In this document: in pieces, positions 1 through 5,713 of the stretch
Layout: the number at the start of each line of letters is the position of its first letter
How positions within the stretch are numbered: the first letter of the stretch is position 1
Origin: Marinosulfonomonas sp.
Lineage (GTDB): Bacteria; Pseudomonadota; Alphaproteobacteria; Rhodobacterales; Rhodobacteraceae
Assembly (NCBI GenBank): GCA_015494385.1
Contig: WGBJ01000007.1
Coordinates: 1-7,818, forward strand
DNA length: 7,818 bases
Reading direction: 5' to 3'
Position numbers and translations under genes: made by a program
The notes under the pieces: model-generated
Database searches by the model: none
The model's input: the letters and a program-made list of their open reading frames with translations, nothing else
Told to the model about the DNA's origin: nothing

Positions 1-1
1 C

Positions 2-253
2 AATGATCTAGAGGCCAGCTATGAGGCCTACGTTGCCAATGGCTACGCCGCCAACATTGGCCGGATCGTGGCAGGCACCAGTGCCGTCGCGGTGCCGGTG
101 ATCACCCGCAGCAAACAGGTGGTCGGCGCATTGGCCTTTGGCGCGATTGACGCGCGGATGACAAAAGAACGGATTGAAACGGTATTGGTGCCGGCACTGC
201 GCAAAGAAGCGGAATTGCTGGCCCGCCGGATGGACGAAATGGAGCAGGGATAG
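2..253 (+). CDS. IclR-family transcriptional regulator, C-terminal fragment (5' end outside window)
   Basis: An open frame runs from the window edge to the TAG at 251-253 and gives 83 residues, the end of a longer protein. The pattern fits the tail of the IclR effector-binding (GAF-like) domain: a short GYA segment, then G-x-SAVAVPV, a polar turn, VVGALAFGAIDARMT, and a final amphipathic helix rich in E, L, A and R that ends the protein. In IclR proteins this region forms the ligand pocket; the DNA-binding winged helix is at the N-terminus and is not seen here. The GTG at 68 is internal and is not a credible start, because homology-like sequence continues upstream of it. The stop lies 2 bases before the next gene's ATG, so the regulator is probably cotranscribed with the ThDP-enzyme genes and may control its own operon. 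The family call is from pattern recognition only. Another GAF-type sensor is possible but less likely. Confidence 0.75.
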   Translation, partial: NDLEASYEAYVANGYAANIGRIVAGTSAVAVPVITRSKQVVGALAFGAIDARMTKERIETVLVPALRKEAELLARRMDEMEQG

Positions 254-255
254 GA

Positions 256-1254
256 ATGACCACCGCAGACCATAACACCAGACGCGCCCGCGATTTGCTG
301 GCGATGATGGAGCGCATCCGCGCCTTCGAGGAGCAAGCCTGTCTGGCCGCCGAACGCGATAAACTGGTGTTGGGGGCGATCCACCCGTCGATCGGGCAGG
401 AAGCGGTTGCCGTTGGCGTGATGTGCAACTTCAACCGCGACGATATCCTGCTGTCGACCCATCGCGGGCATGGGCATACTTTGGCCAAAGGGGCCGATCC
501 GCTGGCGATGATGCGCGAATTGCTGGGGCGCGAGGGTGGCTGTTGCGGCGGCAAGGGCGGCTCGATGCATATTGCCGATTTCGGGGTCGGAATGCTGGGC
601 GCGAACGGTGTTGTCGGCGCGAATATCACCATCGCGGCGGGGGCGGCGCACGGGTTGAAACTGCAGGGCAGTGACCGGATCGTGGTGGATATTTTCGGGG
701 ATGGCGCGATCAATCGCGGCCCGTTTCTGGAGGGGGTGAACTGGGCCTCGGTGTTTGATCTGCCGATCCTGTTTGTTTGCGAGGACAACCAGTATTCGGC
801 CACCACGAAAACATCCACCGTCACCGGCGGGCCGGGGGCTGCGGCGCGCGCAGAATCGCTGGGCCTGCGGGCGACCACGGTGGATGGCAACGATGCCGAG
901 GCCGTGGCCGATGTAACCGCCGAAATCACCGCCCGCATCCGCGCAGGTGGCGGGCCGGAAATGCTGCATGCGATTACTTACCGGCGCACGGGCCACACAT
1001 CGTTTGACCCTGCCGGATACCGACCCGAAGGCGAATCCGAACGCGAAGCCGAAACCAATGATCCGATTGCACGTCAACGTGCGGTTCTGGCGGGAATGGG
1101 GCTAAGCACGGACGAGCTGGACGCGATCCACGCTGCGGCGCAATCCGAAATGGTGCAGGTTCTGGCCGATGCCGCCGCCACACCGTTCCCCGCTGACGAA
1201 ATGGCCTTGCAGGATGTTCAGGACATCGGCAGCCCCGCACAGGAGGCTTACTGA
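256..1254 (+). CDS. ThDP-dependent 2-oxoacid/acetoin dehydrogenase-type E1 component, alpha subunit
   Basis: A 332-residue protein of the PdhA/AcoA family. With its beta partner it would form the alpha2beta2 E1 that decarboxylates a 2-oxoacid, or cleaves acetoin, using ThDP and Mg2+ in the cytoplasm. Visible motifs in order: THRGHGH at 68-74, as in AcoA-like proteins; a glycine-rich GGKGGSMH segment; the ThDP/Mg2+ motif from GDGAIN (148-153) to EDNQ (176-179); and the phosphorylation-loop-like YRRTGHTSFDP at 242-252 with the family histidine H247. The usual N-Q-G after GDGA is N-R-G here (153-155), and the usual E-N-N is E-D-N. Length is normal for bacterial E1 alpha. The start has an AGGGATAGGA purine stretch just upstream and sits 2 bases after the preceding stop. 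The TGA at 1252-1254 overlaps the E1 beta ATG by one base. The family is sure; the substrate is not, and acetoin, pyruvate or a branched or unusual 2-oxoacid cannot be separated by eye. Confidence 0.9.
   Translation: MTTADHNTRRARDLLAMMERIRAFEEQACLAAERDKLVLGAIHPSIGQEAVAVGVMCNFNRDDILLSTHRGHGHTLAKGADPLAMMRELLGREGGCCGGKGGSMHIADFGVGMLGANGVVGANITIAAGAAHGLKLQGSDRIVVDIFGDGAINRGPFLEGVNWASVFDLPILFVCEDNQYSATTKTSTVTGGPGAAARAESLGLRATTVDGNDAEAVADVTAEITARIRAGGGPEMLHAITYRRTGHTSFDPAGYRPEGESEREAETNDPIARQRAVLAGMGLSTDELDAIHAAAQSEMVQVLADAAATPFPADEMALQDVQDIGSPAQEAY
1241..1246 (+). promoter_or_regulatory. Ribosome binding site for E1 beta
   Basis: A perfect AGGAGG lies inside the last codons of E1 alpha, 7 bases before the ATG at 1254. 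It fixes the start of E1 beta and, with the one-base TGATG overlap, indicates translational coupling of the two subunits. This fits their expected 1:1 assembly. Confidence 0.85.
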
Positions 1255-2225
1255 TGGTTAAAATGACATTCGTCGAGGCCAGCCGCGAGGCGCTGCGCGA
1301 AATGATGCACGAGGACGAAACCGTCTGGTGCGTGGGCGAGGATCTGGGGCGTGGCTCGGTCTTTGGGCAATATCTGGGCTTGCAGGATGAATTCGGGCCC
1401 GACCGTGTGGCCGACACCCCGATTTCCGAAGCCGCGATCATGGGCGCGGCCTTTGGCGCGGCGATGGTGGGTACGCGGCCCGTGGTCGAGATGCGGTTTT
1501 CCGATTTTGCGCTATGTGCGACGGACGAACTGGTGAACCAGATCGCCAAGGCGCGGTTCATGTTTGGCGGCCAGTCCCGCGCGCCGATGGTCATTCGCAA
1601 ACCGATCGGTTTGTGGCGCTCCTCGGCGGCGCAACACAGCCAGTCGCTGGAAAGCTGGTATGTGCATATCCCCGGTCTGGTGGTGCTATGCCCCGCCACG
1701 CCGCAGGACAATTATTCGATGATGAAGGCCGCGATCCGTTGTGATGATCCGGTGGTCTATCTGGAACATAAAAACATCTGGGGCATGGAAGGCGAGGTCG
1801 ATACCTCGCTGGACATCGAACTGGGCAAGGCGGCGGTGCGCCGGCAAGGGGCGGATGTGACGCTGGTCAGCTGGTCCGACACCGCAAACCTGTGCGTGCA
1901 GGCGGCAGAAACGCTGGCGGGTGAAGGGGTGGACGCCGAAGTGATTGACCTGCGCAGCCTGTGGCCGTGGGACAAGGAAGCGGTGGTTTCCTCGGTCCGT
2001 AAAACCGGCCGTCTGGTGGTGGCGCATGAATCGGTGGCTGTGGGCGGCTTTGGTGCCGAAGTGGTGGCAACTGTGGTCGAGCAAGCGGGCGATGCCCTGC
2101 GCGGCCCCGTGCGCCGTTTGGGCGCGCCGCGTTCACTGGTCGCTTATGCGCCCAACCTCGAAGATAAAATGCGCGTGACCGAACAGATGATCGTCACAGC
2201 GGCAAAGGAGACAATGGGCAAATGA
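1254..2225 (+). CDS. ThDP-dependent 2-oxoacid/acetoin dehydrogenase-type E1 component, beta subunit
   Basis: A 323-residue protein of the PdhB/AcoB transketolase-like family (pyrimidine-binding domain, then C-terminal transketolase domain) and the partner of the preceding alpha subunit. Visible features: GEDLGRGSVFG near residue 30; DTPISE at 54-59, where E59 is the conserved glutamate that activates the ThDP aminopyrimidine; the RPVVE and F-x-DF strand; AQHSQSLE around 126-133 with H128, a typical E1 beta active-site segment; PATPQD; and a C-terminal part with EVIDLRSLWPWD and HESVAVGGFGAEV. Length is typical. There is no N-terminal lipoyl extension of the kind some PdhB proteins carry. It overlaps the upstream gene by 1 base and the downstream gene by 4 bases (ATGA). 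No E2 (lipoyl acyltransferase) or E3 gene follows, which is unusual for an E1 pair. Family is secure; substrate is unknown. Confidence 0.9.
   Translation: MVKMTFVEASREALREMMHEDETVWCVGEDLGRGSVFGQYLGLQDEFGPDRVADTPISEAAIMGAAFGAAMVGTRPVVEMRFSDFALCATDELVNQIAKARFMFGGQSRAPMVIRKPIGLWRSSAAQHSQSLESWYVHIPGLVVLCPATPQDNYSMMKAAIRCDDPVVYLEHKNIWGMEGEVDTSLDIELGKAAVRRQGADVTLVSWSDTANLCVQAAETLAGEGVDAEVIDLRSLWPWDKEAVVSSVRKTGRLVVAHESVAVGGFGAEVVATVVEQAGDALRGPVRRLGAPRSLVAYAPNLEDKMRVTEQMIVTAAKETMGK
2204..2210 (+). promoter_or_regulatory. Ribosome binding site for the third ThDP enzyme
   Basis: AAAGGAG lies inside the end of E1 beta, 11 bases before the ATG at 2222. The ATGA overlap (2222-2225) places stop and start together, so this gene is probably translated by re-initiating or coupled ribosomes. 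Confidence 0.7.
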
Positions 2226-3952
2226 GCAATATCGAAATCACCGGTGGCGAAGCCATCGCCCGCATGTTGCTGGCCCATGATGCCGGTCCGATGTTCGGCA
2301 TGGGCGGGTTTCAACTGTTGCCGTTCTATGATGCGGCGCGGCGGCTGGGGTTGAACCACAATCTGATCAATGATGAACGTTGTGCTGTATTTGCGGCGGA
2401 TGCCTATGCCAAGGTCTCGAACCGTGTCGGGCTGGTGGATGCCACGCTGGGGCCGGGGGCGACCAACCTTGTGACCGGTCTGGTCGAGGCGCTGAATGCG
2501 GGCTCGCCCATTGTGGCGATTATTGGCGACGCCAACCGCGATCACGCGGGCAAGAACATGACCCAGGAAACCGATCAGGTGGCGATCCTGCGCCCTGCCT
2601 GCAAGGAATTGTTGCGGGTGGAAACCGTGGCGCGGATACCCGAACTGATCCGGCGTGCGTTTATGCTGGCAACATCAGGCCGCCCCGGTCCGGTGGTGGT
2701 GTCGGTGCCAGAAGATGTGGCACACGGCGTATTGGAGTTTGACGAGGCCGATTTTGTGGCCGATCCGGCGCATTGCCAGATACCGGCGATCCGCTGTCGC
2801 CCCGACGCGGACGGGGTGGTTGACGCGGCAAAAATGCTGGCCGCGGCAAAACGCCCGATGATGCTGGTTGGCGGCGGGATACATCTGTCCGGCGCGCAAA
2901 CGGCGGTGACGGAACTGGCCGAGGCCTGCGGCATACCCGTGGCCCATACGCTGACCGGCAAGGGGGCGATTGCCTGTAACAGCCCGCTAAGTGCGGGGTT
3001 GTTCGGGCGTTATGACCGGATTGCGAATGACCTGATCGACAAAAGCGATTGCCTGTTGGTGGTCGGTTGCAAACTGGGTGAGATTGCGACCAAGCGATAC
3101 TCGATTCCCGCCGCCGGTGCGCGGGTGATCCATCTGGATTTGGTGGCCGAGGAAATGGGCCGCACCTATCAACCCACCCTGCGCCTGTGGGGGGACGCCA
3201 AGGCGGGGTTGCAGGACATTACAGCGGCGCTGGCCGCAAATGCGGCCGAGCAAAAGGCCAGTCGCGCCGATTATCTGGCGGAAATTCCGGCGGCAATGGA
3301 GGCGTGGCGGCAGGATGTGTCCGAGCGGCTTTATTCCGAGGAATCCCCCGTCCACATGGCCCGCCTGATCACCGAGATCAACAAGGCCCTGCCCGAGGAT
3401 GGCTATCTGATCGCCGATGGCGGTTTTGCGGCCCATTGGGGCGGGTTGTTGTTTGACACCAAGAAAGCCACCCGTTCCTTTGTGCCGGATCGCGGCTTTG
3501 CCAGCATCGGCTACGGGTTGCCCGGTGCGATGGGGGCACAACTGGCGGCACCCGACGCGGTGGTTGTCGGGCTGACCGGGGATGGCGGTTTCAACATGGT
3601 GCTGGGCGAACTGGAAACCGCGCGGCGCATGGGGCTGGGGCTGACGGTGATTGTGGTGAACAATGCTGCCTCCGGCTACGTCAAGGCGCTGCAACATCTG
3701 ATGTATGGCGAGGGGAATTACCAATCCTCGGACCTGTCGGAGACCAATTACGCCAATGTGGCACAGGCGATGGGCTGTCACGGGATCCGTGTGGAAACGC
3801 CCGACGATCTGGCCCCCGCACTGGCCGCGGCTTTTGCGGAAAAAGGGCGGCCAACGGTAATTGACGTGATGGTCACGCGCGATCCGTCGCGCATGTTGCC
3901 CGCGGTCGATAACCGCACCGTGAAAATCAAGAAGGGCGATCGGGTTGCCTGA
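2222..3952 (+). CDS. ThDP-binding enzyme of the acetolactate synthase / 2-oxoacid decarboxylase family
   Basis: A 576-residue single-chain ThDP enzyme with the three-domain plan of acetolactate synthase, benzoylformate decarboxylase and related lyases. The N-terminal pyrimidine domain carries NDERCAVFAADAYAK with the catalytic glutamate E52, followed by TLGPGATNLVTGL and a GSPIVAIIGD strand. The middle domain has a nucleotide-fold-like LVGGGIHLSG near residue 216 and a DCLLVVGCKLGE strand. The C-terminal pyrophosphate domain has DRGFASIGYGLPGAMGA, then the ThDP/Mg2+ motif GDGGFN (453-458) to NN (480-481). The usual PG turn near the N-terminus (FGxPG in AHAS) is MGG here. No small regulatory subunit (ilvH-like) is adjacent, and the neighbours are catabolic and transport genes, so a biosynthetic ilvB role is unlikely. 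A C-C lyase, decarboxylase or carboligase acting on the imported compound is inferred. It ends 84 bases before the TRAP genes. Confidence 0.85.
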   Translation: MSNIEITGGEAIARMLLAHDAGPMFGMGGFQLLPFYDAARRLGLNHNLINDERCAVFAADAYAKVSNRVGLVDATLGPGATNLVTGLVEALNAGSPIVAIIGDANRDHAGKNMTQETDQVAILRPACKELLRVETVARIPELIRRAFMLATSGRPGPVVVSVPEDVAHGVLEFDEADFVADPAHCQIPAIRCRPDADGVVDAAKMLAAAKRPMMLVGGGIHLSGAQTAVTELAEACGIPVAHTLTGKGAIACNSPLSAGLFGRYDRIANDLIDKSDCLLVVGCKLGEIATKRYSIPAAGARVIHLDLVAEEMGRTYQPTLRLWGDAKAGLQDITAALAANAAEQKASRADYLAEIPAAMEAWRQDVSERLYSEESPVHMARLITEINKALPEDGYLIADGGFAAHWGGLLFDTKKATRSFVPDRGFASIGYGLPGAMGAQLAAPDAVVVGLTGDGGFNMVLGELETARRMGLGLTVIVVNNAASGYVKALQHLMYGEGNYQSSDLSETNYANVAQAMGCHGIRVETPDDLAPALAAAFAEKGRPTVIDVMVTRDPSRMLPAVDNRTVKIKKGDRVA

Positions 3953-3996
3953 GGAAACAGACAATAACAGACGGGCAAACCCCGCATTCATCATTC

Positions 3997-4016
3997 GCCA
4001 ACCAATTAGGGCTGGC
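3997..4016 (+). other. Imperfect inverted repeat before the TRAP genes
   Basis: GCCAACC (3997-4003) can pair with GGCTGGC (4010-4016) with one A-C mismatch around a 6-base loop. It lies in the 84-base gap between the ThDP-enzyme gene and the TRAP binding-protein gene, the only gap before the TRAP genes large enough to hold a control site. No T-run follows, so it is not a convincing terminator. It could be an mRNA hairpin, an operator half-site pair, or chance. I see no clear -35/-10 pair in this gap. Confidence 0.25.
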
Positions 4017-4036
4017 ATCAATAGGGAGACTAAAAC

Positions 4037-5077
4037 ATGAAGAAACTATTTAGTGCGACACTTGTAGGCGCGGCAATAACGCTGGCTACGGTCAGCGGTG
4101 CAAGCGCCGAAGATATCCGTCTGAAAATGGGCTCGACCTTTCCTTCGGGGCTGGTGCAGCTGGGCACATTGGGCAAACAGCTGGAAACCAACATCAATGC
4201 GATGTCGGGCGGCAGCATCCAGATCAAAATGTTCGAGCCGGGCGCGCTGGTGCCTGCACTGGAACTGTTTGATGCGATCAAATCCGGCGCGGTTGATTCC
4301 GGCTGGTCCGCCCCCGGTTACTGGCAAGGCAAGGAACCTGCTGTAACCCTATTCACCACGGTTCCTTTCGGCCCGTCGGCTGGCGAATATCTGGGCTGGA
4401 TGTATTACGGCGGCGGCGAGGAAATGATGCAGGAGATTTACGCGCGTCATAACATCCACGTCAACATCTGCGGCATCATCGCGCCCGAGGCTTCGGGTTG
4501 GTTTCGCGAGCCAATCGAATCCACCGCTGACCTGAAGGGTCTGAAAATGCGCTTCTTTGGTCTGGGCGCCAAGGTGATGCAAAAGCTGGGGGTCGATACA
4601 CAGCTTCTGGCCGCCGCTGACATCTATCCGGCGCTGGAACGCGGCGCGATTGATGCGACCGAATTTTCCATGCCCGCGATTGATCTGAAGCTGGGCTTCT
4701 ACCAGATCGCCAAGCATTACTATTTCCCTGGCTGGCATCAGCAGTCCACATTCCTGGAATTCATGATCGGCATGGACAAGTGGAACGCGATGGATGACGC
4801 GCAACATGCGATCATCGAAAATGCCTGTAAGGCAAACGTCGCAATGGGTCTGGCCGAAGGCGAAGCCATTCAGGCCAAAGCCCTGAAAGAACTGGTTGAT
4901 AACGGTGTCACCCTGCACCGCTGGTCCGATGATGATCTGGCCGTGTTCGAGGAAAAGTGGAACGAAGTTGCCGAAGAACAAGCCGCTGCAAATGAAGATT
5001 TCGCACGCGTCTGGGCTTCTCTTCAGGCTTATCGTGACGAGTACAAGCTTTGGGCCGAGTACGGGTACCTGAAGTAA
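4037..5077 (+). CDS. TRAP transporter periplasmic substrate-binding protein (DctP superfamily, TakP/FcbT1-like)
   Basis: A 346-residue secreted binding protein that would capture an organic-acid-like ligand in the periplasm and deliver it to the two permeases encoded next. Residues 1-24 form a Sec signal peptide: KK, a hydrophobic core, then Ala-Ser-Ala before Glu25. The mature part follows the mannitol/2-oxoacid/chloroaromatic branch (COG4663-like): GSTFPSG, PGALVPALELFDAIKSGAVDSGWSAPGYW, APEASGWFREP, LKGLKMRFFGLG with R172 as the expected carboxylate-binding arginine, and IDATEFSMP followed by LGFYQIAKHYYFPGW. At two places it differs from what I recall of the 2-oxoacid binder TakP: Glu151 where TakP has Gln, and Phe210 after Glu209 where TakP has Trp. 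The ligand may therefore not be a simple 2-oxoacid. The start is supported by AGGGAG at 4023-4028, 8 bases upstream. A hairpin follows the stop. Confidence 0.9.
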   Translation: MKKLFSATLVGAAITLATVSGASAEDIRLKMGSTFPSGLVQLGTLGKQLETNINAMSGGSIQIKMFEPGALVPALELFDAIKSGAVDSGWSAPGYWQGKEPAVTLFTTVPFGPSAGEYLGWMYYGGGEEMMQEIYARHNIHVNICGIIAPEASGWFREPIESTADLKGLKMRFFGLGAKVMQKLGVDTQLLAAADIYPALERGAIDATEFSMPAIDLKLGFYQIAKHYYFPGWHQQSTFLEFMIGMDKWNAMDDAQHAIIENACKANVAMGLAEGEAIQAKALKELVDNGVTLHRWSDDDLAVFEEKWNEVAEEQAAANEDFARVWASLQAYRDEYKLWAEYGYLK

Positions 5078-5088
5078 AAGCCAAGACA

Positions 5089-5126
5089 GCGCGGCCCCGT
5101 CCCAAAGGCAGGGCCGCGCACCTTTT
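5089..5126 (+). terminator. GC-rich hairpin with short T-run after the binding-protein gene (attenuator or mRNA stabiliser)
   Basis: GCGCGGCCC (5089-5097) and GGGCCGCGC (5111-5119) form a perfect 9-bp stem around a 13-base loop, followed by CC and four Ts (5123-5126). It lies 11 bases after the binding-protein stop and 22 bases before the small-permease start. A stem of this strength with a short T-run suggests partial termination or 3'-end protection. Either would leave more binding-protein mRNA than permease mRNA, a common arrangement in binding-protein transporter operons. The functional reading is inferred; the stem is seen directly. Confidence 0.75.
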
Positions 5127-5148
5127 CAAGGCAAGGGGCGGATAAATC

Positions 5149-5712
5149 ATGCAGGCATTGTTGAAACTGAGTGCGGCGCTAGACGGGTTTTTGACCCTGA
5201 TCGCAAGCATCTTCAAATGGGCGGGGCTGCTGCTGGTCATTACCGTTTGTTATGACGTTGGCACGCGATATTTCGGCGTGCCCAAACCCTTTGGCCTGAA
5301 TTCCACCATGGTGCAGGAATCCGAATACTGGCTGCACTCGTATTTCTTCACAATGATGCTGGGTTATGCCCTGATCAAAGGCACCCATGTGCGCATTGAC
5401 CTGCTGCGCGACAAGTTTTCCGTTCGCGGGAAATACTGGGTTGAAATCCTTGGACTTGTGCTGTTCCTGCTGCCCTTTGTGGCCATCGCAGGATATTATT
5501 CCGCTGCCTATACCTACGCTTCGTTTCTGGAGCACGAGGTTTCGAAATCCACTGTCGGTCTGCCCTATAGCTGGGCGTTGAAAGTGACCCTGCCCATCAT
5601 GTTCGCCCTGATCGGTATTGCCGGAATTTCACAACTGATCAAAGCCGTCGCTGGTCTGCGCGGGCAACTGCCGCCGGATCAGGCCGCCGAAATGCTGGGC
5701 GAGGAGATATAA
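5149..5712 (+). CDS. TRAP transporter small permease subunit (DctQ family)
   Basis: A 187-residue inner-membrane protein with four hydrophobic segments, at roughly residues 13-35, 60-78, 95-118 and 142-165, the standard DctQ topology. The conserved HVRID motif sits at 80-84 after the second segment, and a CYDVGTRYFGVP stretch follows the first. DctQ pairs with the large permease to form the membrane part of the TRAP transporter. The start is preceded by the purine-rich AAGGGGCGG at 5133-5141. The gene ends one base before the large-permease ATG, so the two are surely cotranscribed. The large loop between segments 1 and 2 with VPKPFGLNS matches the FcbT2-like branch, consistent with the binding protein's class. 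The substrate cannot be read from this subunit. Confidence 0.9.
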   Translation: MQALLKLSAALDGFLTLIASIFKWAGLLLVITVCYDVGTRYFGVPKPFGLNSTMVQESEYWLHSYFFTMMLGYALIKGTHVRIDLLRDKFSVRGKYWVEILGLVLFLLPFVAIAGYYSAAYTYASFLEHEVSKSTVGLPYSWALKVTLPIMFALIGIAGISQLIKAVAGLRGQLPPDQAAEMLGEEI

Positions 5713-5713
5713 T

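Noticed and set aside
68..253. Separate small gene starting at the GTG at 68
   Set aside because: The frame is open to the window edge with IclR-like sequence before the GTG, so this is the tail of a larger gene.
43..1077. Long open frame on the minus strand opposite E1 alpha
   Set aside because: It lies opposite a gene with full-length family motifs, its translation is Arg/Pro/His-rich and low in recognisable domains, and long antisense frames are expected from G+C-rich codon use.
256..2225. Firm assignment as acetoin dehydrogenase acoA/acoB
   Set aside because: Several motifs are AcoA-like, but acoX, acoC and a sigma54-type acoR are not seen, and the family does not fix the substrate by motif alone.
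2222..3952. Assignment as sulfoacetaldehyde acetyltransferase (Xsc) or biosynthetic IlvB
   Set aside because: The N-terminal region does not read like Xsc as I know it, no phosphate acetyltransferase or taurine genes are present, and no IlvH subunit is present.
3971..3984. Small inverted repeat CGGG/CCCG in the gap before the TRAP genes
   Set aside because: A 4-bp stem is too short to stand out from chance in G+C-rich DNA.
2987..4021. Long minus-strand frame opposite the third ThDP enzyme
   Set aside because: Same reason: the plus-strand protein has clear ThDP motifs throughout, and the antisense product resembles no family.
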